A DNA stretch of 64,000 nucleotides from Owenia fusiformis (lineage: Eukaryota; Annelida; Polychaeta; Sabellida; Oweniidae): contig CAIIXF020000002.1 in assembly GCA_903813345.2 (NCBI GenBank), positions 4,876,001-4,940,000 on the forward strand. Reading direction: 5' to 3'. How positions within the stretch are numbered: position 1 is the first letter of the stretch; the number at the start of each line of letters is the position of its first letter. Below are positions 22,101 through 54,340 of the stretch, piece by piece. Made by a program: the position numbers and the translations under genes. Below the pieces are notes generated by a model. It saw only the letters and a program-made list of their open reading frames with translations, was not told the origin of the DNA and did not search any database.

Positions 22101-22876
22101 CTGGGTCCGAGTTGTCCTGGGTCCGAGTTGTCCTGGGTCCGAGTTGTCCAGTTACCCTTTATAGTCACTTTTAAAATTCCAAAATTGTCACATTTAAATT
22201 TTACTTGTCATATTTTGTCAGCTTCATTCCTTTATTGTCAGTCAAAGCATTTAATGCGAACAATGGTCTGTTATGTTCCATTGTTTGGTAAAACTAAGTC
22301 ATCTTTACTTGCATACATTTACATTCAGGATGAATTGTCTATTTCTGTCACTTTCAAAACCCTTGTCAGTCAGATAAATGTACAGAATTGTCACTTGCAA
22401 GGATTTATTTGTCACATTTGTTCATTTTTAAATAGCCAAGTCACATTTAGTCGCACTTTTAGAAGCCAGGTCACTTTGCCGTATATCCCCTGGGGAGCCC
22501 CACCCCCCAGGGAATATTATAACCAAAACTACTAGTATATCTAATTGTATATACTATTCACCAACAGAAAGAGGGTCTCCCTAGCTTAAAACAAAAACAT
22601 ATTCCCTTGGTCATGAGCGTCATAATGTCAACCAGTTTTCAAACTAGTTGATGCTCCATTAGTATCATGAAGAAGTGGGGCCCAATCACTGAGGACAATA
22701 ATTTATATCACAACATGCAATTGATGCTTCAAATTGTTTAAACTCGCACATATTCAACTCAAAAGTTGTGCTTTAATATACTGCATGCTCTATATTCAAA
22801 AAATACATTTCTACTTACCATACACGTGCCCCACATAGCACAGCAGTACCAACAGTGTCAGACATCTTGACAACAT
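16041..22876 (-). CDS. secreted GH43 glycoside hydrolase (arabinanase-like) with C-terminal three-repeat domain
   Basis: Ten exons: 22819-22876, 20368-20487, 19972-20115, 19620-19863, 19123-19323, 18772-18941, 17788-17961, 17114-17280, 16553-16687 and 16041-16148. All introns are GT..AG, splice phases agree, and the product is 506 residues. Residues 1-20 are a signal peptide, with likely cleavage after VYA. Residues about 30-370 are a five-bladed GH43 fold. The three catalytic acids are visible: base D36 in HDPARM, D169 in NIDPAAF, and acid E246 in QIESAF. YYLFVNWG, CCRGHASTYNI, VGRS, GPYLDD, GPGHAGV and YHYYD match endo-1,5-alpha-L-arabinanases. Residues 371-506 are three repeats of about 40 residues, probably a beta-trefoil sugar-binding domain. 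It would act outside the cell on arabinan-type or related alpha-linked polysaccharide. GH43 enzymes are mostly bacterial and fungal, so an intron-rich animal copy is notable. Substrate is inferred only. Confidence 0.93.
16553..16687 (-). CDS. hydrolase exon 9: C-terminal repeat 2
   Basis: Acceptor AATTTAG, donor GTGAGG; exactly 45 codons. Encodes VEHERGLVHEHGIGDQLLST and FFELQPDDGSYRIR, parallel to exon 8. Confidence 0.88.
17114..17280 (-). CDS. hydrolase exon 8: C-terminal repeat 1
   Basis: Acceptor GTTACAG, donor GTGAGT. Encodes GKWGIQTKGTQRYWHEDGLS and FMFDRTEDGSYRIR, the first of three related units. It ends in phase 0. Confidence 0.88.
17461..17683. repeat. 75-bp tandem repeat, three copies
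   Basis: Three adjacent units of 75-76 bp beginning CAGGTATT and containing TTGATGATGGCAATAACTGC, in hydrolase intron 7. The short plus-strand frame over it is not a gene. Confidence 0.9.
17788..17961 (-). CDS. hydrolase exon 7: blade 5
   Basis: Acceptor TTCACAG, donor GTAAGT. Encodes GPGHAGVLEYTNG, the YHYYD motif and MTWSADDWPV, closing the propeller. Confidence 0.93.
17962..18771. other. hydrolase intron 6, no recognised features
   Basis: 810-bp AT-rich intron. Nothing structured is seen apart from short TACG-rich stretches. Confidence 0.5.
18772..18941 (-). CDS. hydrolase exon 6: blade 4
   Basis: Acceptor AACGCAG, donor GTACGT. Encodes WYYLFVNWGRCCRGHASTYN, then IRVGRSRSPSGPYLDDLGRD, a stretch highly characteristic of arabinanases with the CCRG loop. 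Confidence 0.93.
19123..19323 (-). CDS. hydrolase exon 5: blade 3-4, catalytic acid
   Basis: Acceptor ATTTTAG, donor GTTAGT. Encodes GIWMLELDYHTGHLFPL and, at its end, GGQIESAFVTKHNN with the proposed catalytic Glu. Confidence 0.93.
19620..19863 (-). CDS. hydrolase exon 4: blade 2-3, second catalytic Asp
   Basis: Acceptor TATCCAG, donor GTAGGT. Contains MYYCVTDWDLDDGSACIGRA, the WVDDGKVI segment, and DIGPFNIDPAAFNDYEGRTW with the pKa-modulating Asp, then LIWGSHYR. Confidence 0.93.
19972..20115 (-). CDS. hydrolase exon 3
   Basis: Acceptor ATTACAG, donor GTAAGT. Encodes VNGKWNIGLGFAKHGFILKG and a WIYDELGDKL segment of blade 1-2. Confidence 0.9.
20368..20487 (-). CDS. hydrolase exon 2: blade 1, catalytic base
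   Basis: Acceptor GTGATAG, donor GTGAGT. Contains EGHDPARMVKHGPYFIVYYS, the GH43 HDP motif with the catalytic Asp, then SGLEQTFI. Confidence 0.92.
20568..22156. mobile_element. 1.6-kb foldback element with 16-bp minisatellite inverted ends, 8-bp target duplication
   Basis: Flanked by direct CTTTATAG at 20560-20567 and 22157-22164. The ends read GGTTTCCGGACAACTC and, inverted, GGTAACTGGACAACTC. They run into arrays of a 16-bp unit, GGACCCAAGACAACTC: about seven at the left (20578-20690) and about seven inverted at the right (22038-22150). Further inward both arms continue as inverted copies of longer units of about 185 bp, each ending in an isolated 16-mer (20853, 21845, 21665). No transposase is seen. 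An 8-bp duplication fits hAT or P-type elements, and long repeat-bearing ends recall Foldback/Galileo. It lies in hydrolase intron 1. Confidence 0.85.
21355..21490. mobile_element. short hairpin element nested in the foldback element
   Basis: Inverted ends TGTTATATGGACGAATAAAC and TGTTATATCGACGAATAAAC enclose about 78 bp. The pair differs at one position in 22. It sits between the two arms of the larger element. Confidence 0.7.
22819..22876 (-). CDS. hydrolase exon 1: signal peptide
   Basis: ATG at 22874-22876, donor GTAAGT. Encodes MLSRCLTLLVLLCYVGHVY with a hydrophobic core. A nearby ATG in another frame (22863) was rejected because it gives no signal peptide and does not join exon 2 in frame. 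Confidence 0.85.
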
Positions 22877-24425
22877 TCTTGATGTTCCTGGCAGTGGAAA
22901 ACCAAGACCTGGACCGAGTTGTGCCAAATGTGTACACTAGGTACTTGTTATTATAGTTTGGTCAAATATTGTTGATACATGTGCTTATCATAAGAACAGT
23001 TCTCATAACCTAGATTTTAATGTTGAATATCAATATACAGTGAAACCTTTGATTTTGAAAAAAAAAAATTAAAATTCCTTGTCAATGACTAACTCCCAAC
23101 ACCTTTTAAAATGTGAAGACTACAGTAAAACTTGTCTAATCCGAACGCCTCTTAGACCAGCCAAAAGTGTTCGGATTAACAGGTGTTCACATTTCAAGGT
23201 TTTATCAACATATAAGTCGATGGGATATTACAAATTTGGGACGGAGAAGTGTTCACATTGAGAGGTGTTCAGATATCCAGCTTTCACTGTAATTTGTTTT
23301 TGAAAGTAATTTAGTTGAAGTCCATTTATAATAGTAATTACTTTCCTCTGTATTGGATAAATAAATCAACATTTTGATGTTGATAAGTAACTGTCATTGC
23401 CCTTCTTGAGAGTTTGATATTTTGAAAAAAATAAGAGGTACTTATGAAGGCATAACACTCTGACTGCAATTCAGATTGGGTAGCGGGATTTTGATTGTTC
23501 TAATTTGATTGGCTGTGGCGAGATTATTATCTCTTGTTCAAAAAGTGTAGGTGAATCGTTCTATTAAAATCCACTGAAAAGGGTATTAGATGTTGGGAGA
23601 TTTACATTTAAGTCTTAATTTTTCTATATCCGAGTATAATTTTTTATAGGATATACAACATATTTACAATCAAACATTATTTTGCTTCAAGAAATGATTT
23701 TCAATATGTAATTTTCCAAGGTAAATAGGATTTATTTGAGTGTCCCATTTTTTCCCACCCTGTAGTGCCCCATTACTTTCCGTTCATTTAAAAAATACAT
23801 AACATATTTTACAAATATAACATATTACATTTATTTACATGAGTGAACATGTGTATTCTTGGTACTACACTACACAATACACATATGAAACATCTAAAAC
23901 TTAATGTAAAACATAGTGGTACGAATAACCCCCTCTCCCCCAATGCAAACTGCATTTTATATGGAGGGGAAATACTGTCTCATCACTTGATTATCTTCAG
24001 ATCAAAATATTCCATGATTTTCCAAGATGGATTTCATTTTTAACAATTTCATGAGTAAGTTATTATAACATGCATTATGATTTCATGTTGTGATGAATTG
24101 TCCATGTTAAATTTTCGATGAAAGCACCCAACTAATAATTCATATTTCAAAAATCTAGCTTCAGAAAATGGTTCCTGGGGTCCTGATGATAGTCCAAATT
24201 GATATTCCAGGTCATTATTCGAAGCAGAACCTAGGTGTGGTAATTCCAGACTACAGTTCAAGACAGAATGTGGAAGTTCCAAATAGGAACACTCTATGGG
24301 TAGAAGTTCCAGTAAAATACAAGACAGTGATGAGCCAGATGGTACAGCCCTCATCCTTGTAGTGGACGATCACTCACTGTTTCATATTTAAAATCTCAAT
24401 TAACTAATAAATATACTGTCTAGTT
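22877..24425. other. intergenic between the hydrolase and SMARCA5
   Basis: 1.5 kb upstream of the hydrolase start and downstream of the SMARCA5 stop. It contains one inverted-repeat element (23036-23291). A minus-strand AATAAA near 23832 is a possible poly(A) signal for SMARCA5 but is 590 bp from the stop. No promoter motif was recognised. Confidence 0.5.
23036..23291. mobile_element. MITE-like inverted-repeat element
   Basis: About 256 bp with ends TACAGTGAAACCT and, inverted, TACAGTGAAAGCT. The inside has repeated GTGTTC(A/G) words. A relative with similar words begins near 40029. The superfamily is uncertain. Confidence 0.65.
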
Positions 24426-47208
<22,783 letters not shown>

Positions 47209-47275
47209 TGTGTACGTACAGTTGGTGTTTAACGAGAAATCAAACAAATATAAATAATCTTTGTCAAGTAGTGCT

Positions 47276-47284
47276 TTTGGCGCG
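47276..47284. promoter_or_regulatory. E2F-like site upstream of SMARCA5
   Basis: TTTGGCGCG matches the E2F consensus TTTSGCGC, about 68 bp upstream of the SMARCA5 ATG on the minus strand. A role in proliferation-linked expression is an inference. Confidence 0.35.
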
Positions 47285-48284
47285 ATGAATAAGCTGGTTG
47301 GTCACCACATAAAAGATTTGAGCAATATATAAAGATACCACAAACTGCAATAGATTTCAATATTTACCAAATATATGATAACTCCTCGAGTTGTGATCAA
47401 GATATAATGCAGAAAGAATAGAAATCAGAAACGATATATCAATTTTAGTATAATATAACAAGGAGTTTGTTTGTTTGTATCCTTTATAGCGTTATAATGC
47501 CGCTTATTGGTCACATGTTACTGGTTATTCCCTTGTGCTTGCTCTTGATACTTATTCACTTGTTCTTTATCAAAAGTCTAAAATTCCTTATACTATTATA
47601 TACAGTTATAATAGTGTAGAACTGATTCGTGGTGCTTCATCAAATGCGGAAGTATACGGAAAATACCGAGTACAATCAGGTTTACGCGGTAAATTCAAAT
47701 GCTTTGTAACACTGCGTCAAATGTGAAATTCCAAGCAATTTCTAGACGTGCAAAGATAGTCTAGGAACTCCGCGTATCTAGAGATTCCAAGACGTGTCAA
47801 GAGGTGCAAAGACCTCGCGTGTAAAGAGCGTGTCAAGAGTTTTGATATCTCTTTGCACAGCCTTATCAAAACAAACAGTATAATTAGACCGGCCACATGT
47901 TGTTATGCCCTAGGGATAGTCGCCCTTAATTATACTTTACTAGGATTGGAATATAACAATCATTTTAATTTCGTGTTAATAAAAATTTGTGTTTTTTAAA
48001 TCGTTTAAAAAATTAATTTAAAAAGTATGTGTGTGCGTGTAAGTATAGGCAATAGCTTAGTCGAAATGAGTAGACGTGTGCAGATGGAGATCGCCTATCG
48101 GCTAAATCTGACATCAGATCAAATGAAAACACGAAATGTGTTTTTCTTAGGTTTATCTACCCTGATTTCGAGTGACTTTAACTTGGACGCATATTCCTCT
48201 TTTAAAACAGTTTGAATAATTAACAAAGTCCACTTTGAACCGTGTCAATCAAATTGTCAAACATGTAGATACGCTGTAGCACAT

Positions 48285-48482
48285 GCAGGCCCGAATACAG
48301 GGTGGATAGATTGGTTCTAGCGACCCCCCCCCCCCTCCGTGACCAAAATTGCATTTTTTACCCCATACTGAGCACCTTTTAAATTATTTTGCCCATTTTT
48401 GAACTAACATTGCCAAAAGTGAACTCCCCTGGAATTTCTTAAAAAAGTAACCCACCCCTTGGCAAATCCTGGCTACGGGTCT
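48285..48482. mobile_element. short G-rich inverted-repeat element (dispersed family)
   Basis: CAGGCCCGAATACAGG at the left and GGCAAATCCTGGCTACGG at the right, with a poly-C run and AAAAGTGAACTCCCCTGGA in the core. It is nested inside the CACTA-like element. Confidence 0.7.
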
Positions 48483-51400
48483 GAAACGTCATTCTGATCT
48501 TTCTGTTTCACCTGAAACATGCTCTGATATAATGAGGCATATTCTGTGACCTGAGCATAGATGGGAAGAGTTATGAATGTCAATAAGTGTGATTGTTATC
48601 TTGTAATCATCTACCTTAATGTCAATACATTACATAATGTAGTAAGGCATTGTACATGTATTTAACAACAGGCACATCCTTCTTCAAAGGACTTCATTTA
48701 TACGTGTAAAATACCCTTGCAGCGAGGATGCAACAGGCACAGTTACACAAGTTTTATGACCCCAATTAGATGAAATATGAGCTGGGATGAAAGATCTCAA
48801 AAATCAAGGGCTGAGAAGATTTGAGATGTCATGGTTACTATCATGATGCTGAAACATGTGTCGCTTATTGTCACATGTATTGATCATGATTGGGCGACGG
48901 CAGTTCCCTGAGTCTTTTTGATCTGTTTAATCTTATTAGTTACTATTTAAAATTGAATAATTTAGGACCCCGGAAGCAAAACAACTCTTTGTTATGAAAG
49001 GAATACACCACCCACATGGACAGAACCCCTCATGTAAACCATTTACATGTATCTTTGAAAACAATTTGATTTTCGATCTACATCTGAATCTCAGATGGAG
49101 AGTACTCTTTGACAAGATCAACATTTAAAAGTGTAGGGAAGTTTTGATAAAGATGTTTAATAGCTAATTATTCAGACATATTGTTCTTTCATGTTGACGA
49201 TCATTGAACATAATTGATATTTGCAATTTTGAATTTGCAAACATTTTGAATGCAAATGTACTCAAGTACTATATCCTGAGTTCTGCCCGGATCCCTGAAA
49301 ACGTTTAAAATCAAACTCGATTATTTAGCTAGACTTCAAAATAAGGGATCCAATAGACATAAAATCAATAGACATAAAAAGTAGGGCTTCAACAGGGGTA
49401 GTTCCCTGCAAAATAGGGCTTTCAAAGGCCGGGGTTTAGAATTGTATCTACATTAGAAAAGTATGATTTTAACAGGAGGTTGATGAGGTAGATTAATGTT
49501 AGGCCTGAACAGGGGGTTGAGGGGTAGACATAATGGAAAATAGGGCATCAACAGGGGTTGGGGCTAGCCTAAAGTAGGGATAAAGGCTCTCATCATAAAT
49601 CAGATCAAAACATGTATGTTACTGTAATGTGTCACCCTAGACCCCTTTGTACCGTTTATGCCTCAGACATATTTGCTACTCGAATGGTATACTATATCTA
49701 CGACCAACACCATTCGTTCGGCATTACTCAGGGACACAGTTACACTTCACATTCTTGCATTGCCCGTGTGTCAACCATACGGCGCCCTCGTTTTTGATAC
49801 ACATCACATCTTTCAACTAGAGAGAAGCCCCGGGAGAGAAGCTAATCGGTCTTATAGAAGGCGATGATTTCTTATGATGCATTTCAATGCCTGCATAGAG
49901 ATTTTTCAAAAATGTTTTCCTAGAACAGCCAGGAAAAATAAATCACATTTTCATTTCCCAGGAACAACATAATCCGTAAGAATCCATTGACATCATTCAT
50001 TTACATCTAAAATGTACTATTTTGATGTTATATGAGCAAAAATATTTTGACCAACATATTAAGCAATCAGACAGACTGGCTCACTTTATGAAAGGCCATT
50101 TGTTTCTTCATCTACAGGATATTTCTACGGAAGTTTACAATCAAGTCAATATGTTTATCTTAGTGTTTAGCATAGGTAAGAATGGGGGATGGGCTGGCGG
50201 GGGTCCGTCTTTGAATAATTCCAAGGGGTTCATATATTATCACAATTTTGTTACAAAATCACTTGGAAAGTGCATGATTTGAAAGATTATTTGGCCAAGG
50301 CGTCCGCTATTAACATGAGTATGAATTTTATAAAAAAATTACTTGAATCAAAATCGAAGAATTCCTTGCCCCGTGTGTTCACCATTCACCCCGGGGGTTC
50401 ACACTCGGCTCAGGTGGGGTACCTTTTTTACATTTGGTATGTCAAGCCAATGGACCCACATTTTAAGACAGATTTTTCCATTTTCTGGTATAAGAATCGG
50501 TGTGGAAAATATGTTACCCCTCAATTGTGGTACGGCATTGGTCCCGGGGCATTGGTCTAGTTGTTACACATATCCTTCATTTGAGGTTGTTTATGATCAT
50601 TTTACTCAAAGATCTGCCTTCTTCTCGAGGCATTCGATATTTCGAATGGCCTTAGTCTTATATTCTGGATATTTGGTACCCGGGGTATGGCATTGGTTCT
50701 ATATTTGGATGTTTGACATGGCATTGGTCTTGTGTTTGGACATTTGATATGGCTTTTTGGGGTTTGTTTTAGTTTGTATGAGAACACATTTAATGCCACC
50801 CCCCAAAATTACAAATCTACATCTATTCTCTCTATCCCAAAGGTGGATCGGAAGCATGAAAAACAGATGCAGACTCGGGACAGTTGCAAGGGGGGCTATA
50901 ATGGAGAAATTCGTTTTGATTTTGAGTCTAACTGTCTAACTGTCACAAATATTAATTAAAAACGCAAATAGCCTGTTTTATTAAATGAGACTAGGGCAAA
51001 AAATCTATTCATTAAATCTAAAGCCTAGACGATATCTTCTGTAATCAAGGTGGTTTTGTTACACTTCCGCAATTATAAAAACAAAAACATAGATTAAGTT
51101 ATTAATGTTTTGTTATCATATCAGATTAAGTCAGTTTTGTCTCCGATTGTTATACAGGTGTGTGTATCGACTCCAGTGAACAACATTAAGTGAATCAATC
51201 CTTGAAATTCCCAAATTCATTCCAAATTCTGGCCGTTAACCCCCCCTCCCCCATGTCTCTTAATTACATTTATTTTGCAAATGATATATAAATTATAGAT
51301 AAAAATATTTCTTTTTCGAATTGCTAAAAGGGCAACATGTGAAGATAAAACCGCGATCCTAAAGCTACTTGCGAAACAAAGTGGTTTATGGTCCCCAATA

Positions 51401-52930
51401 TCATTATTATATTAATACCAATACAATGTACCTCTATGAATATCATAAATTCACTCCTTTTTAATATCAATAGTCAAACAAATTAAGTAGTATGCTACAG
51501 TTGGTTATCAATCGGAGTTCACGACCTATTGATTACTCTTTAATACAAATGGGTAACTCACACCCCCCGTCCATGTCCATGAAGTGCGTAGACTGACATA
51601 ATAGTGCCATTTATTAATTAAAGGGGCAATAAGGACTGTAGAGAAAATAGGAAAGTTTTTTCATTTCTTCTGAGCTATCAAGGCAACATTTGGTTTAACA
51701 TCTTCTTTGACATACCTATTTTCTTAAAATGTATGGATAAATTATCAATTTCAGCATTAAGAAGTGTAAATTCAGTTCAAAGCTTCAAAAAGGGGACTTC
51801 CACTTTTATATTTTTAAGATCCACCATGTCTCAAGAGGAATATCAGCTAAAATAATGTTTATCTAGGGGGTTTCTTTGTAGATAATAAAAATAGATGTTA
51901 GTCTTGATGAAATATCCAAACTTAAATATATTTTGACACTGGTCCATGATCGTTGAATGACCCCTCTGCACTAATTATTGCACCTTTAAACATCACTGAT
52001 TTATGTTCATTTCTTTGTTCAAAAAGTTAAAGCACCAATTAAATACATATTTTTATCACACAAAAGGGGAATGTTTCTTATTAAAACATAAGCAGCGCCT
52101 AGGCGTCGATTGGGGGGGGGGGGGTCAATCCGGTGTTCTCAGGCTATGTACAGCCATGGGCTTTCAACTAGTTGAAAGCCCATGGTACAGCCAAGTATCC
52201 TGTTTATGTAAAAACCCTACGTTCCCGAATCACAATCAGACAATTAATTAGTATATTTGCTGTGTCTAGCAATTGATCATATAATTAGATGTTGCGAAAA
52301 CTATGGGAACTTGTATGGTATGGGTACCTGTCTGTTTATGGATAGGCTGGGAAAGAACAGCAGAGAGAATGGTACATTCGATTGAATATGCTTGTTTTGC
52401 CCAATTGTGTATTAAAATGCCCCTCATTTATCATATGTATGGTCACAAGTTAAGTCGGCGATAATTTGTATTGACTTAACTTGAAACAAATTACTCCGAA
52501 ATCCAAATACCCATTGAAAAGTAAGGTTATCTTTATATTAAGCTAATACAAAATAAATATATAAATAGGCCTGATGTATCAGTGTTTTCAAAGCTTATTG
52601 CACGTTTTATCCTTAAAACGCCTTTCTTTTTCTTATCATGATATGTATTTCCTTCACTTAGGATCAATGCGTCGATTAGCATTGCCTGTAACTGATTTAT
52701 ATTTTCAAAAGGCGGCATGAAATTGCCAAAATGTTTAAATAAGTCAATGTGTCAGCGTACATACAAAATAGTCTGTTTAATATTTGCTACATGTACTTGT
52801 TCCAAACAGTCTGCGAAAGAATGATTAAAAAATATATCAATTAAAAGTATCAGAGAAAATACTTGCAATCGTTTAAAATACTGTATGTATTGCTATTGGT
52901 AATTAGGTTAGTTGTTTACACATAATTATG
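48483..52930. other. interior of the CACTA-like element, no recognised gene
   Basis: 4.4 kb with many short open frames, none recognisable, and no pair of frames that splice into a transposase. A G-rich stretch near 50175-50315 may be a decayed copy of the dispersed family. Confidence 0.45.
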
Positions 52931-53170
52931 TTGCTCAGTGTGCCAAGAGCGTGTCAAGAGATTCCATTAATTGTCACAGGGCGTGGAAAGACTTTTTGAC
53001 ATGGTCTTTACACGTCTTTGCACTGCGTGTGTCAAGAAGTGCAAAGAGGTGTAAAGAGTTGAATTCATCGCGTGTCAAGAGGTGTAAATAATTGGCACGT
53101 CTAGAAACCCGGCGTGTAAAGACCAGTTTCTAGACGTGTCAAGAGTTGGAATCCCATATTTCACGCAGTG

Positions 53171-53974
53171 TAAGTTTAAGTAGCGAAGCTCGATGATAGT
53201 GAAAGCTGATGATATGGTGATTGTAATCCAAACAAATGTGAATGGGTTCAGACATTTATTCTAAGGTCATATTCGGCACATCTAAACCTTGTTCAATGTC
53301 CTTTCATTCTTCAAAGTTTCATTCTATTTGCAATGGTCACAATTTATGGCCATTCAACAAAACATGCTCATAGTGCCAGTCTCGTCTCTGGAGGCAATTA
53401 CTTGAACACATTGGGTGAAATTGTCCTGACTACACACTCACAGATTATGAGATATAGAGTAATTGTGTAATGGCTCTCATGTCCTTCCAATCTCTAGTTT
53501 CAACTCTCTGGGTGCTTCTAAGGTTGTGCGGTAGTGCTTCTAAGGTTGTAGGCTACGGTAAACATTGCCTTCGGAATTTAGCCCCAAAGATTTTCTGGAT
53601 GTTAATAGCTACCGGGTAAATTTGTAAACTGACCATACTGAAATCGTGAACAAAGAGAATAGACCATAGAAACGTAGTAGAATGGAAGAATATTAAAAAA
53701 CATTTATTTTACCGTATGAATGATTGAGCAATCACATTTGTTTGGGTAGTCTTGCTTAAAAGACCCTGTACTCTCCCCTATCCTTCTCTCTAGTATATTA
53801 CCAGGAGAGAGTGAAGTTGAGGGGGGGTGGATACAGTCTTTGAGGAGGACTATTGTTTGGGTAGCCTTCCATTTTTGCCTCACCTGATTTATAGCCCCAC
53901 TCCCATATTTATACACGATTACTTTCTAAACTTAAAATTAAATGCCATTTTCCTTTTATTGCGGACGCACAATT
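53171..53974. other. intergenic, no recognised features
   Basis: No coding or repeat structure is recognised apart from a short direct repeat, GTGCTTCTAAGGTTGT, near 53512. Confidence 0.45.
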
Positions 53975-54340
53975 GGTCGGACTCCCATCGTTCTAAATCC
54001 CAATTGTCCAAATCCCATAGGTCCGAAATACAATCGTCCAAATCCCCATTGGTCCAAAACCCAATCGATTGAATCCTATTGGTATGGAATCCCAATCGCT
54101 CAAATCCCATTGGTCCGAAATACAATCGTCCAAATCCCCATTGGTCCAAAACCCAATCGATTGAATCCTATTGGTATGGAATCCCAATCGCTCAAATCCC
54201 ATTGGTCCGAAATACAATCGTCCAAATCCCCATTGGTCCAAAACCCAATCGATTGAATCCTATTGGTATGAAATCCCAATCGCTCAAATCCCATTGGTCC
54301 GAAATACAAACGTCCAAATCCCAATTGTCAGAATCCATGA
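53975..54340. repeat. 92-bp tandem repeat
   Basis: Units with GGTCCGAAATACAATCGTCC start at 54020, 54112, 54204 and 54296, exactly 92 bp apart, with partial units at both ends. Each unit is itself built of shorter CCCATTGGTCC/CCCAATCG words. Overlapping open frames on both strands result from the repeat. Confidence 0.95.

Larger units (their letters stand above)
47710..53170. mobile_element. CACTA (EnSpm)-like non-autonomous element with subterminal repeats
   Basis: 5461 bp with inverted ends CACTGCGTCAAATGTGAAAT and, from the right, CACTGCGTGAAATATGGGAT; both then continue to ATTCCAA. It is flanked by TAA at 47707-47709 and 53171-53173, a 3-bp target duplication. Both ends carry many short subterminal motifs in both orientations (CGTGTCAAGAG, GTGTAAAGAG, TTTCTAGACGTG) at 47735-47865 and 52940-53150. 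CACTG ends, 2-3 bp duplications and subterminal repeats are typical of CACTA elements. The interior holds another short element (48285) but no recognisable transposase. It starts 502 bp upstream of the SMARCA5 start codon. Confidence 0.8.

Noticed and set aside
22011-22535. 174-residue open frame with repeated GPSCPGSELSWVR residues
   Set aside because: It is a translation of the 16-bp minisatellite end of the foldback element.
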